Positions 30,809 through 39,847 are shown, counted from the stretch's first letter. The stretch: 64,000 nucleotides of DNA from Alteromonadaceae bacterium (GCA_013373625.1 JABXHM010000003.1:1-64000); one strand, 5' to 3'. Program-made: numbers and translations. Notes: a model not told the origin generated them from the sequence alone.

Positions 30809-31753
30809 ATGTTAACGACTCAATTTCGTCATGCTTCAAAACTCATTTTTGGCTGTATGGGCTTAGGGGGTAACTGGCAACATCAACCCTACACTAAAGA
30901 TGACTTACTTCTGGCTACTGCAGCGGTTGAAAAGGCTCTCGACTGCGGTATAACCGTGTTCGATCATGCCGATATTTATACTAATGGCAATGCCGAAAAG
31001 GTATTTGCCGAGGCGTTAAGCGCTCAGCCTGACTGGCGTAAGCATATGATAATTCAGTCTAAATGTGGCATACGTTTTGAAGACAACCACGGTCCAAAAC
31101 GTTATGACTTTTCCAAGGAATGGATTGCTGCATCAGTAGAGGGCATTCTCGAACGTCTCAATATAGAGCAGTTAGATGTACTGCTGCTGCACCGCCCTGA
31201 CCCGCTGGCCGACCTCGACGAACTCGCCGGGTGCTTAACGCGCTTACACGAGGCTGGCAAGTTTCAATATTTAGGCGTGTCGAATATGCACCGTTATCAA
31301 ATGGATGCGCTGCAGCAACATTTGTCTATGCCGATTATTGCCAATCAACTGGAAATGAGTCTCGGTTTTCGCGATTGGGTTGAAGACGGAATATGCACCA
31401 ACAGTCCGCTTAATGCTGACAATGGTTATACATCCGGCACGCTGGAGTACTGCCAGCAACACGCCATTCAACTGCAGGCTTGGGCACCAACTGCACAAGG
31501 CAGATATTCTGGCAATGGCCAGCCAGATTGCCCGACCAGCCGGCTAGTTAGCAGCTTAGCCAGCGAATATAACGTTAGCTGTGAAGCCATTGTACTTGGC
31601 TGGCTAATGCGCCATCCGGCAGGTATCCAACCCGTTATTGGAACCACTAAACCACAGCGTATTGCTGCCTGTGCTGAGGTTGAAAACCTGTCACTCTCAC
31701 GCGAACACTGGTACCAGCTGTTTGAATCGGCACGAGGTGAGGAAGTACCATAG
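30809..31753 (+). CDS. Aldo/keto reductase (YdhF-like)
   Basis: A 314-residue NADPH-dependent oxidoreductase of the aldo/keto reductase superfamily. The catalytic tetrad is complete: D55 and Y57 in HADIY, K85 in QSKCGI and H128 in LLHRPD. The overall sequence resembles E. coli YdhF. The physiological substrate is unknown. Its TAG stop overlaps by one base with the GTG start of the VOC gene, which indicates translational coupling. Confidence 0.9.
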   Translation: MLTTQFRHASKLIFGCMGLGGNWQHQPYTKDDLLLATAAVEKALDCGITVFDHADIYTNGNAEKVFAEALSAQPDWRKHMIIQSKCGIRFEDNHGPKRYDFSKEWIAASVEGILERLNIEQLDVLLLHRPDPLADLDELAGCLTRLHEAGKFQYLGVSNMHRYQMDALQQHLSMPIIANQLEMSLGFRDWVEDGICTNSPLNADNGYTSGTLEYCQQHAIQLQAWAPTAQGRYSGNGQPDCPTSRLVSSLASEYNVSCEAIVLGWLMRHPAGIQPVIGTTKPQRIAACAEVENLSLSREHWYQLFESARGEEVP

Positions 31754-32136
31754 TGTTTAACAGCGTCCATCATATCGCTATTATTTGCAGCGACTACGCG
31801 GTTGCCAAACGCTTTTACCAGACAGTTCTCGGCTTTACAGTGATTGCCGAGAATTACCGGGCAGAGCGAGACTCTTATAAATGCGATCTTGCTCTGGCAG
31901 ACGGTACACAAATTGAGCTTTTTTCGTTTCCGGGCGCACCACCCAGACCTTCCCGGCCAGAAGCGCAAGGCTTGCGCCATTTAGCGTTTAACGTTGAAAA
32001 TATCGACCACGCCATTGCGCATTTGGATGACCATGGGGTGACATGTGAACCGGTGCGTACTGACCCCTACACCGGCAAACGGTTTACATTTTTTAACGAC
32101 CCGGACGGGCTACCGCTTGAGCTTTATGAGCGCTAA
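31753..32136 (+). CDS. VOC family protein (glyoxalase-like, YaeR-type)
   Basis: A 127-residue vicinal oxygen chelate protein with two beta-alpha-beta-beta-beta repeats. The four metal-ligand positions are filled: H7, E55, H76 and E123. It closely resembles E. coli YaeR, a glyoxalase I-like protein. The GTG start at 31753 overlaps the preceding stop in TAGTG. Pairing with an aldo/keto reductase suggests handling of reactive aldehydes such as methylglyoxal, but that is inference. Confidence 0.88.
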   Translation: MFNSVHHIAIICSDYAVAKRFYQTVLGFTVIAENYRAERDSYKCDLALADGTQIELFSFPGAPPRPSRPEAQGLRHLAFNVENIDHAIAHLDDHGVTCEPVRTDPYTGKRFTFFNDPDGLPLELYER

Positions 32137-32150
32137 GCACTGTTATTTGT

Positions 32151-33422
32151 TCAACTGCGGCCATACTCTTTCGTCTCTATTTCTTTTAAACGCTGCTCTG
32201 TAGGATTAAACACATAGTTCAGCAGCAGACCTATAAACAGGACAGCGGCGAACACAGTGGCCACCATAAAGCCGTATTTCGCATCACCGCCCATCACATC
32301 ACTGACCATTCCCATAATAAAGGGGCCCGCAGCGGCGCCTGCTGCGGTAAAAAACAATATTACGCCAGCTACTGTGCCATGCTGATGTTTTGCAAAACAA
32401 CTGATCCCTTTTGAATTGAAGGTTGGATAAATTACCGACATAAAGATACCACTGAGCGGAAACAGATACAGCGCAACCTGTTTGCCTCCCCACAGTCCGC
32501 CTACAAAACACAGCACAATTGCGCCGCTGAAAATTGCCAGCACCAGTGCCCAGTTAAAATGGCTCATCATCCAGATGCCCACAAAACGCCCACCGGCTCG
32601 CAATATAAAAAATGCGGTTACCGAGTAAATTGCCAGCATCTGCGCTGTTGCAGAGGTATAACAATCATAGGTCGCTTTGACACTGGTTGCGTCACATACC
32701 AGGTAACTTGGCATCCATACATAAATGGCGCTCTCTGCCGCTACATACAAAAATGCCCCAACCGAAAATCCCAGTGCATAAGGATTTTTCAACAGCACAA
32801 AACTTTGTACTATCGATACTTTCTCTACCTCACTGGCGTGAGACTTTTTATAGGTCGGGTACTGCACAAATAAAGCAATCGTAATTAATAAGGTACACAC
32901 ACCACCAGCAATGACATACAACCACTGCCAGGCAACACCAATGTGAATAAGATACGCAACAATTAATGGTCCTATAATGGCGCCGACACCAAAAAACGCC
33001 TCCGCCCCGTTCATAGTAGAGGTATGCTGTTTGGTAGACGATGAAATATCACCGATTAGCGCCAAGGCGCCCGTTTTAAAAACACCGACGGCAATTCCCG
33101 AGAGCGTCATCAGACTCACAATCAGGACAAAATCGTTGGCTACCATAAAACTGTAACAAGCCACACCGAACACAGCCAATCCCAAAATAATGGTGTTCTT
33201 ACGGCCAAATTTATCGGCCAGAAAACCCAGCAACAATCCTGACATTGCAATACCTAACATCGGCAAGGAATGCATCAAACTGGCCTGAGCATTGGTCACC
33301 GAAAACGCGACCTTAACTTCTTTGATGATTTCGCCTACTGAGTCAGATGTCATCGCGAACATCATAAACATCAAATACGTTAACCATCGAATGTAGCGAG
33401 TGTTCTTTGTTGTGTCGGTCAT
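32151..33422 (-). CDS. MFS transporter (sugar permease-like)
   Basis: A 423-residue major facilitator with about twelve membrane helices. The MFS loop 2-3 motif is seen as GFLADKFGRKN near residues 65-75. A short cytoplasmic C-terminus ends the protein. It converges with the VOC gene (14 bp) and is divergent from the amylosucrase gene, across a region with a LacI-type operator. The same pairing of MFS permease and amylosucrase occurs in the Xanthomonas sux locus, so sucrose is a reasonable guess for its substrate. Confidence 0.85.
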   Translation of the reverse strand: MTDTTKNTRYIRWLTYLMFMMFAMTSDSVGEIIKEVKVAFSVTNAQASLMHSLPMLGIAMSGLLLGFLADKFGRKNTIILGLAVFGVACYSFMVANDFVLIVSLMTLSGIAVGVFKTGALALIGDISSSTKQHTSTMNGAEAFFGVGAIIGPLIVAYLIHIGVAWQWLYVIAGGVCTLLITIALFVQYPTYKKSHASEVEKVSIVQSFVLLKNPYALGFSVGAFLYVAAESAIYVWMPSYLVCDATSVKATYDCYTSATAQMLAIYSVTAFFILRAGGRFVGIWMMSHFNWALVLAIFSGAIVLCFVGGLWGGKQVALYLFPLSGIFMSVIYPTFNSKGISCFAKHQHGTVAGVILFFTAAGAAAGPFIMGMVSDVMGGDAKYGFMVATVFAAVLFIGLLLNYVFNPTEQRLKEIETKEYGRS

Positions 33423-33641
33423 AATTGTTTCTCTTGGTACCGTTTAATACTAACTCTCGTCAGCACCTGATTAGTGTAAGCCCAATTGCGCAAGTTTGCC
33501 GTAAGTTAAGTCACGAAGAATTAACAACAAAGCAACAATAACAGCCAGCTTAATCAATTAACTTAATTTAAGAAAATAATACAAAAATAAGACACTTAGC
33601 TCTGCAACGTGCAGTTAGCATATTATCGTCTTGTGAAATTC

Positions 33642-33672
33642 TTGAAAATTTATCTTAATCGTTTAAGATAAA
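33642..33672 (+). promoter_or_regulatory. Putative promoter with overlapping LacI-type operator
   Basis: A near-perfect 24-bp palindrome at 33649-33672 has arms TTTATCTTAA and TTAAGATAAA around a central TCGT with CpG at the dyad, the form typical of LacI/GalR-family operators. It overlaps a candidate promoter TTGAAA (33642-33647), 16 bp, TAAGAT (33664-33669). Repressor binding would block it. The rest of the 335-bp divergent spacer is AT-rich with no gene. Confidence 0.55.
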
Positions 33673-33758
33673 GCTAGCAAAACAAATAAATGCTGTAAAC
33701 TTTTTTGTGAATCTTTTGTAAAATCCATTTGCGAATGGGTGGCTGGTGGAGAGTGTTA

Positions 33759-35711
33759 ATGAATTACGCGGCATCAAGCGAGCAATGCCTCAACAGGATA
33801 TTACAAAGCCTGGACTTGTCTTTCTTGTCTCAGCGGGATGGTAAGGTGTTTCGCGACCGCCTCAGATGTCACTTTGATGAATTATTTAAGCGATATATTG
33901 AAGTATACGGACATCAATATGACTGTTATTACCACCTGTCTCAGTTAGTCATGGCACTGGCACAAGGCATAAAAAAACGCAGTGGCAAGCTCAAGCAACT
34001 CGACAAGGCACGCAGTCACGATAAGCAGTTGTGGTTCAAGCAGGCAAATCAGGTTGGCATGGCCTGTTATGTGGATCTAATGGGTCCGACGTTAAAAGAG
34101 CTTAAAAATAAAATTCCCTACTTTAAAACACTTGGCATTACCTATTTGCACCTGATGCCCCTCTATGACTCGCCAAAAGGCGACAGTGACGGGGGTTATG
34201 CGGTATCCGATTATCGAAAGGTTAATCCCTGCCTGGGCAATATGAAAGATCTTGAAAGTCTGGCCAACACTTTACAGGATGCAGGGATCAATCTTGTACT
34301 CGACTTCGTATTTAATCACACCTCCGATGAACATCGCTGGGCACAAGCTGCGCTTTCCGGAGATAGTACCTATCAGGATTATTATTATCTGTTTGAAGAC
34401 CGTGAAATACCCGATCAGTATGAGCATCACCTGCGTGAAATATTTCCTCAGGTTCGTCGTGGTAGCTTTACCTGGAACGAGACCTTAAAAAAGTGGGTGT
34501 GGACAACGTTTAATAGTTTTCAATGGGATTTAAACTACAGCAATCCGGCAGTATTCAACGCGATTACTGAAGAAATGCTATTTTTAGCCAACATTGGCTG
34601 CGCAGCATTAAGACTGGATGCGCTGGCATTTATTTGGAAACAAATGGGTACTGATTGCGAAAACCAGCCCAAGGCACATACGCTTATTCAGGCCTTTAAG
34701 TGTTGCCTGCAAATAGCCGCACCAGCTGTAGTGTTTAAGTCGGAGGCGATCGTCCATCCCGATGAAGTACTTAAGTATATCCACAGCAATGAGTGTCAAT
34801 TGTCGTACAATCCGCTACTTATGGCCTTGATATGGAATAGTCTGGCGACACGCAAAACCAGGCTTCTGACCACTTCAATGCAAAAGAGCTTTACCATCCC
34901 TCACGATTGTACATGGGTTAACTATGTGCGATGTCACGATGATATCGGCTGGACATTTGACGATTCTGTGGCTCAGCAACTGGGGATAAATCCTTACGAC
35001 CACCGCCATTTTCTAAATCAGTTTTTTACCGGGCGCTTTGTTGGCTCATTTGCCAATGGTGTACCTTTTGCGGAAAACCCTTCCAATGGCGACTGCCGTG
35101 TTTGTGGTTCGTTAGCGTCACTATGTGGATTAGAGGGTGCGATAGCAGAAAATAACCACAATGAAATTGAATTAGCAATTAATCGTATTTTGTTAGTCCA
35201 TGGAGTAATTTTCAGCATTGGAGGTATCCCATTACTCTATTCGGGAGATGAACTTGGTTTACTGAATGATTACAGTTACCGCGATAACCCCGCGCAGGCC
35301 CACGATGACCGCTGGGTGAACAGAATTGCAGTTACGCCCGAGCATATCGCTGATATTGACTCACCCTTACATGCCGATGACTCATTACATCGCCAGGTTC
35401 AGAAACGCGTTTTCAACGGTCTCAGGGAATTGCTCAGGATCCGCAAGTCTCAGCCTTTGTTAGGTGCCGCTCACACTCATATACTGACTACCAACAATCA
35501 GCATTGCTTTGTGTATTGTCGTACTGACGAAAGCGGTCAAAAAATATTGGCAATATGTAATTTTAGCGAGCAAAAGCAATCCATTAAGCTGAGCAACTTC
35601 AATGTATTTACCGACACTGAAAGTGAAGATCTGCTGACCTGCACCACGGTTAATAATCATCAGGAGTTGGTTTTAAGTGGCTATCAGCAATGCTGGTTAA
35701 TTGGCAACTAA
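33759..35711 (+). CDS. Amylosucrase (GH13)
   Basis: Amylosucrase splits sucrose, transferring glucose to a growing alpha-1,4-glucan and releasing fructose. The 650 residues align through the whole length with Neisseria polysaccharea amylosucrase. Catalytic residues are D287 (LRLDALAF), E329 (FKSEAIVHPD) and D394 (CHDDIGW), one position off the Neisseria numbering. The N-terminal helical domain, the barrel with DFVFNHTSDEH, and the C-terminal beta domain are present. I chose ATG at 33759 because GGAG lies just upstream. No signal peptide is seen, so it is cytoplasmic and needs imported sucrose. Confidence 0.92.
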   Translation: MNYAASSEQCLNRILQSLDLSFLSQRDGKVFRDRLRCHFDELFKRYIEVYGHQYDCYYHLSQLVMALAQGIKKRSGKLKQLDKARSHDKQLWFKQANQVGMACYVDLMGPTLKELKNKIPYFKTLGITYLHLMPLYDSPKGDSDGGYAVSDYRKVNPCLGNMKDLESLANTLQDAGINLVLDFVFNHTSDEHRWAQAALSGDSTYQDYYYLFEDREIPDQYEHHLREIFPQVRRGSFTWNETLKKWVWTTFNSFQWDLNYSNPAVFNAITEEMLFLANIGCAALRLDALAFIWKQMGTDCENQPKAHTLIQAFKCCLQIAAPAVVFKSEAIVHPDEVLKYIHSNECQLSYNPLLMALIWNSLATRKTRLLTTSMQKSFTIPHDCTWVNYVRCHDDIGWTFDDSVAQQLGINPYDHRHFLNQFFTGRFVGSFANGVPFAENPSNGDCRVCGSLASLCGLEGAIAENNHNEIELAINRILLVHGVIFSIGGIPLLYSGDELGLLNDYSYRDNPAQAHDDRWVNRIAVTPEHIADIDSPLHADDSLHRQVQKRVFNGLRELLRIRKSQPLLGAAHTHILTTNNQHCFVYCRTDESGQKILAICNFSEQKQSIKLSNFNVFTDTESEDLLTCTTVNNHQELVLSGYQQCWLIGN

Positions 35712-35785
35712 CAACCGGTTATTAATGCGCGTTACTCCCGTGGCAAACAGTTGGCGTTTCGCCATCTGACTTTATTATTGGTACA

Positions 35786-35818
35786 AAAAAATAATCCATA
35801 TTTATTGGATTATTTTTT
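35786..35818 (+). terminator. Intrinsic terminator after the amylosucrase gene
   Basis: A 13-bp stem (AAAAAATAATCCA at 35786-35798 with its complement at 35806-35818) with a 7-nt loop, ending in U6. It is 75 bp past the amylosucrase stop and also close to symmetric for minus-strand readthrough. Confidence 0.75.
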
Positions 35819-35845
35819 ATACACATTTACTACAACTGCTATAAT
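35816..35845 (+). promoter_or_regulatory. Promoter of the small zinc-ribbon gene
   Basis: A perfect TATAAT at 35840-35845 with a weak -35 (TTTATA at 35816-35821, 18-bp spacer). It lies directly after the amylosucrase terminator and about 180 bp before the next start codon, which defines a long leader. Confidence 0.5.
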
Positions 35846-35852
35846 TGAATAA

Positions 35853-35985
35853 GAGCGCGATCGCAGCTCATAAAAGCGGGCTAGATGAAGAAGTGTGGAC
35901 CCGGTGAGCAGGTCCACCTTAGCCAACAGATAGACTGCCGTTATTCATTGACCAACAGGGTGGTACAACTTAACTGTACTTCACC
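35853..35985 (+). ncRNA. Structured 5' leader of the zinc-ribbon gene (candidate cis-regulatory RNA)
   Basis: Three consecutive stem-loops fill the leader. Stem 1: GAGC/GCTC arms around GCGATCGC at 35853-35869. Stem 2: GTGGACC/GGTCCAC, 7 bp with a 9-nt loop, at 35895-35917. Stem 3: GGTG plus GTACA paired with TGTAC plus CACC with a 2-nt bulge, at 35959-35985. The ribosome-binding AGGAG follows about 25 nt later. I do not recognise a known riboswitch class. The structures are read by eye; covariation has not been tested. Confidence 0.4.
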
Positions 35986-36024
35986 AAGGATGTCCTGTTT
36001 CGCTATAAAAGGAGTAAATATAGA

Positions 36025-36228
36025 GTGCAAAGTCAGTCATTTTTAGAATATCGATGTCCCGGCTGTGGTGCTATAAACAAGTTAGCCAGGGAAAGTGTTA
36101 TCGATATGTATAAAGAGCAGCTTGAATCCTGTAAGCATTGTCACAAAATACTCGAGATCATTCCTGCCAATGGTATCAACGACCAAATCAACTTAATAGT
36201 GTCGGAACAATCCGACACCATTAAGTAA
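36025..36228 (+). CDS. Small zinc-ribbon protein, function unknown
   Basis: A 67-residue protein with a four-cysteine zinc ribbon: C11-P-G-C14 and C36-K-H-C39, separated by a helical linker. The remaining 25 residues show no motif. The GTG start follows AGGAG at a 10-bp spacing. Because of its size it could be a nucleic-acid-binding or partner-binding accessory protein; no function is assigned. It has its own promoter, a structured leader, and a large hairpin over its last codons and stop. It converges with folE. Confidence 0.75.
   Translation: MQSQSFLEYRCPGCGAINKLARESVIDMYKEQLESCKHCHKILEIIPANGINDQINLIVSEQSDTIK
36191..36226. other. Large stem-loop over the 3' end of the zinc-ribbon gene
   Basis: Arms ACTTAAT-A-GTGTCGGA (36191-36206) and TCCGACAC-C-ATTAAGT (36211-36226) give 15 base pairs with one A-C mismatch and a 4-nt ACAA loop. 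It covers the last codons and the first base of the stop codon. Neither strand has a clear U-run after it, so it is not a textbook intrinsic terminator. It lies between converging genes and could stop or stabilise either transcript. Confidence 0.6.
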
Positions 36229-36270
36229 CCTTAAGAGATAAATCAGCTAACGGGTGACGATTCATCTTGC

Positions 36271-36960
36271 TTACTGGTTGCCGAAAAACTCCCGACGCAA
36301 TTGCTGGTCTGCTAAAAACTGACCACCCAGCGCTGAAGTCTTGGTATAAGAAAGGTTATCGCGGATTCCCCGGGCTTTCACACAGTAGTGTGTTGCGTTA
36401 ATCATGACCGCCACATCTTCTGTTCCGGTCAATGCCTGCAATGCGACTAATACTTGCTGTGTTAAGCGCTCTTGCACCTGAGGGCGTTGCGCAAAAAAGC
36501 CAACCAAACGGTTAATTTTAGAGAGGCCGATGACCGTGTCTTTAGGAATATACGCCACACTGGCAGTACCATCGATCGTCACGAAGTGGTGCTCACAGGT
36601 ACTGGTAAGGCTAATATCACTTACCTGCACAGGCTGACCCACCTGCATTTTATTTTCGATCTGAGTAATTTTTGGAAATTTCCGGTAATCAAGACCAGAA
36701 AAAATTTCGTCCACGTACATTTTAGCAATACGCTCTGGCGTTTCGGCCAGGCTGTCATCTGACAAATCAAGCCCGAGCGTTTCCATCACGTCCTGCATGG
36801 CGCGTTCAATTCGCTGACGTTTGACGTCATCTGTCAGGCCATTTTCGACCATTGGCGTTTCCAGACCGTTCGCGATTAATGCCTCACGCACCAGCAGGGC
36901 TTCTTTGGAAATCCCAAGTTTTACCGCATCGCGCACAACTACCGCTTCATTTGCTAACAT
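36271..36960 (-). CDS. folE: GTP cyclohydrolase I
   Basis: Makes 7,8-dihydroneopterin triphosphate from GTP, the first step to folate and pterins. The 229 residues match the type IA enzyme. Zinc ligands C122, H125 (in STCEHHF) and C193 (in HYCVKARG) are present, with the substrate-site segment [23 protein letters not shown]. The N-terminus is about 15 residues longer than in E. coli. It is divergent from folM, a second pterin gene, across 144 bp containing a palindrome. Confidence 0.95.
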   Translation of the reverse strand: MLANEAVVVRDAVKLGISKEALLVREALIANGLETPMVENGLTDDVKRQRIERAMQDVMETLGLDLSDDSLAETPERIAKMYVDEIFSGLDYRKFPKITQIENKMQVGQPVQVSDISLTSTCEHHFVTIDGTASVAYIPKDTVIGLSKINRLVGFFAQRPQVQERLTQQVLVALQALTGTEDVAVMINATHYCVKARGIRDNLSYTKTSALGGQFLADQQLRREFFGNQ

Positions 36961-37038
36961 TCATTTATTCCGTAATAACGATCAACGCATCTTATACTCT
37001 TAGAACAACAAATTAGGTTTAAAATAAACAGCTAATTT

Positions 37039-37052
37039 ATCGTTAAAACGAT
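37039..37052. promoter_or_regulatory. Palindrome between folE and folM
   Basis: ATCGTT-AA-AACGAT, perfect 6-bp arms around 2 bp, in the divergent folE/folM spacer. The half-site ATCGTT recurs closer to folE (around 36978). A shared operator is possible; no regulator is known from the window. Confidence 0.35.
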
Positions 37053-37104
37053 CTTCAACCAGTGTAAAGTCGTAATCAGTACCAAAATTATCGGAGGTTT
37101 ATTT

Positions 37105-37809
37105 TTGTCTTTACCTATTCTCATTACCGGGGGCAGCCAGCGTCTTGGACTTGCTGTAGCAGAGAGCTTACTTGCTCATGATCAACCGGTCATCATCACT
37201 TACCGTCGATACAAACCGTCCGTTACAAAACTGGAGGCAGCAGGGGCAACCGTGATGGAGGCCGATTTTAACACTCAGGCGGGCATTTCGCGAGCAATTG
37301 ACAAAATTAAACACATTGCGCCAGCACTGCGCGGTATTATTCATAATGCGTCAGACTGGGTACCAGAAAATGCTGAGCAGTCAGCCGCTGACTTAATGCA
37401 GGACATGATGATGGTACATGCCAGTGCCCCTTATCAATTAAACCTGGCATTAAAAGATGCGTTAATGGCCAGTAGCCCCACCGATATAATCCACATGACT
37501 GATTATGTGCAGGAGACGGGCAGTGAGCACCACATTGCTTATGCCGCCAGCAAGGCAGCTTTGCACAATTTGACACTGTCGTTTGCACGTGTCTTTTCAC
37601 CACATGTAAAAGTAAACAGTATCGCCCCTTCCTTACTCATGTTTAATGACGATGATAGCCCTGAGTATCGCGAGCGAGCACTGGAGAAAAACTTACTGGG
37701 CCTCGTTCCTGGTCCTCAGGAAGCGGTTAAAGCCGTCAACTACCTGCTTGAATCCGAGTATGTTACCGGTCAAACGTTGCATTTAAATGGTGGTCGAAAC
37801 CTGAAATAG
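37105..37809 (+). CDS. folM: Dihydromonapterin reductase (FolM-like SDR)
   Basis: A short-chain dehydrogenase of 234 residues. The NADPH-binding TGGSQRLG is at 8-15, the FolM-type NASDW at 81-85, and the catalytic Y146-xxx-K150 in YAASK. FolM reduces dihydromonapterin to the tetrahydro form. The start is TTG at 37105, chosen because GGAGG lies 8 bp upstream and no ATG is available nearby. Divergence from folE supports the pterin role. Confidence 0.87.
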   Translation: MSLPILITGGSQRLGLAVAESLLAHDQPVIITYRRYKPSVTKLEAAGATVMEADFNTQAGISRAIDKIKHIAPALRGIIHNASDWVPENAEQSAADLMQDMMMVHASAPYQLNLALKDALMASSPTDIIHMTDYVQETGSEHHIAYAASKAALHNLTLSFARVFSPHVKVNSIAPSLLMFNDDDSPEYRERALEKNLLGLVPGPQEAVKAVNYLLESEYVTGQTLHLNGGRNLK

Positions 37810-37882
37810 CCAGTGGAATTCATTGGCCTGACAAAACAGGGAGCGTATAATTGCGGTACATCTATATTCATCAGGATACTAT

Positions 37883-38932
37883 GTGAATCTTGCACTTATT
37901 CCGGAATGGCAAGCCAGCGAGGCAGTAATTCTGGCCTGGCCACACGACGCTACAGACTGGTCCCCCTGGCTGGAATCGGCCAGGCAAACCTACGTGGCGT
38001 TAATTCAGCTCATTAATGCCACTCAGGCCGGCGTGATATTATTGTGCCGCGAAAAAGATATGGCAGATATTGAGCAGCGCCTGCCCAACGACGCTCGGGT
38101 ATTGTTACTCGGCGCCGACTATAACGACACCTGGGCAAGAGATTTTGCGTTTTTGAGCTGTGGCGATCGAAAGGCGCCTTATCCGGTTGAATTTAAATTT
38201 AACGGGTGGGGCAATAAGTTTGATGCCAGCCTCGATAATCAGATAAACCAACGGTATCTGGCTCAACTATGCCAACAACCACTGCGCACTGTAAATATTG
38301 TTGCCGAAGGTGGCGCGTTAGAAATTGATGACGACGGACATTTACTCTCAACCGAATCCTGTTTGTTTAACCCAGAGCGCAACGGCGATTTAACTGAAGC
38401 AGCGTACCGCGAAATATTTAAAGAATCACTGGGCTGCTCTAAAACAACAATATTCGCCCACGGACATCTTGAAGGGGATGATACCGACGGCCATATCGAT
38501 ACTTTGGTGCGCTTTACCCCCTCCAAAGGAATGGTTGTTCAGGCCGCCGAAAATCGCCCTGACGACAGCCATTACCAGGGACTTTCGGCATTGGTCAGTG
38601 AATGTCGCCAGCATTTTCCAGATCACACTTTGCATTTGTTGCCTCTACCAGCCATGTATAACGATGAAGGGGAACGTTTACCCGCATCCTATGCTAATTA
38701 TTTAATTTGTAATCAATCCGTGTTGTTACCAGTATATGGCCAGCCAGAAGATGCCGAGGCCATAAAAGTGATGCAAAACGCTTTCCCTGAGCATCACATT
38801 GCGCCACTGAATTGCGCTACACTGGTACAGCAGTTTGGCAGCCTGCATTGTATAACCATGCAAGTACCGAAACACACGTTAACCACTAACGTCATCCAAC
38901 AATTACATTCAGGAGTGACCCGCTATGTCTGA
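37883..38932 (+). CDS. aguA: Agmatine deiminase
   Basis: Converts agmatine to N-carbamoylputrescine and ammonia. It belongs to the peptidyl-arginine deiminase fold family; 349 residues. Conserved segments are AWPHDATDW, NDTWARDFAF, EGGALEIDDDG, HGHLEGDDTDGHIDT and the catalytic C323 in GSLHC. The GTG start at 37883 follows AGGA. It overlaps aguB by 8 bp, so the two successive pathway enzymes are coupled. Confidence 0.93.
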   Translation: MNLALIPEWQASEAVILAWPHDATDWSPWLESARQTYVALIQLINATQAGVILLCREKDMADIEQRLPNDARVLLLGADYNDTWARDFAFLSCGDRKAPYPVEFKFNGWGNKFDASLDNQINQRYLAQLCQQPLRTVNIVAEGGALEIDDDGHLLSTESCLFNPERNGDLTEAAYREIFKESLGCSKTTIFAHGHLEGDDTDGHIDTLVRFTPSKGMVVQAAENRPDDSHYQGLSALVSECRQHFPDHTLHLLPLPAMYNDEGERLPASYANYLICNQSVLLPVYGQPEDAEAIKVMQNAFPEHHIAPLNCATLVQQFGSLHCITMQVPKHTLTTNVIQQLHSGVTRYV

Positions 38933-39818
38933 GCGCAAGTTAACCGTTGGACTGGTGCAGCAATCTGTTGCAGATAACCACAAAGACACCAACTGGAATA
39001 AAAGCGCCGCTAAAATTGCCGAACTAGCAGAACAAGGCGCCGAACTTGTTATGCTACAGGAGTTACACAGCACGTTATACTTTTGCCAGCAGGAAGATAC
39101 CGATGCCTTTGACCTGGCTGAGCCGATCCCGGGGCCGGCAACGGATTTTTTTGGTCAAGTGGCCGAAAAACACAATATTGTGTTGGTGACTTCGCTGTTT
39201 GAAAAGCGCGGATCCGGGCTGTACCACAATACTGCGGTTGTGTTTGACCGTAGCAAAGAGATTGCCGGCACTTACCGGAAAATGCATATCCCGGATGATC
39301 CGGGCTTTTACGAAAAATTTTATTTTACACCCGGCGATACCGGTTTTGAGCCTATTCAAACCAGCGTAGGTAAACTGGGTGTGTTGGTATGTTGGGATCA
39401 ATGGTATCCCGAAGCTGCCCGTTTGATGGCGATGGCCGGTGCCGAAATCCTCTTTTACCCCACCGCTATTGGCTGGGACTTAAATGATAGCGATGACGAG
39501 CGCCAGCGTCAGCATGATGCCTGGCATACTATTCAGCGCGGTCATGCCGTAGCTAACTCGTTACCGGTGATCGTGGCGAACCGAACTGGTTTTGAAGCCT
39601 CTCCGGTTGCCGGTGACCCAGGCGTACAATTCTGGGGACAAAGCTTTATTGCCGGTCCACAGGGGGAAGTGCTGGCTCAGGCCAGTGCTGATAAAGAAGA
39701 AACGTTACTGGTTGAGCTCGATATGAGCCGTACGGAACAAATCAAACGTATATGGCCGTATTTCCGCGATCGTAGAATTGATGCCTACGGTGATCTGACA
39801 AAACGCTGGCGGGATTAG
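38925..39818 (+). CDS. aguB: N-carbamoylputrescine amidase
   Basis: A nitrilase-superfamily amidase that turns N-carbamoylputrescine into putrescine. The 297 residues hold the catalytic triad E46 (LQELHS), K119 (RKMHIPD) and C156 (LVCWDQWYPE). The ATG has AGGAG upstream and lies inside the end of aguA. With aguA it completes the agmatine route to putrescine, which makes polyamine synthesis from arginine possible without an agmatinase. Confidence 0.94.
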   Translation: MSERKLTVGLVQQSVADNHKDTNWNKSAAKIAELAEQGAELVMLQELHSTLYFCQQEDTDAFDLAEPIPGPATDFFGQVAEKHNIVLVTSLFEKRGSGLYHNTAVVFDRSKEIAGTYRKMHIPDDPGFYEKFYFTPGDTGFEPIQTSVGKLGVLVCWDQWYPEAARLMAMAGAEILFYPTAIGWDLNDSDDERQRQHDAWHTIQRGHAVANSLPVIVANRTGFEASPVAGDPGVQFWGQSFIAGPQGEVLAQASADKEETLLVELDMSRTEQIKRIWPYFRDRRIDAYGDLTKRWRD

Positions 39819-39847
39819 TGCTCAAAAGGCGCGAATAAACCGAAGGA

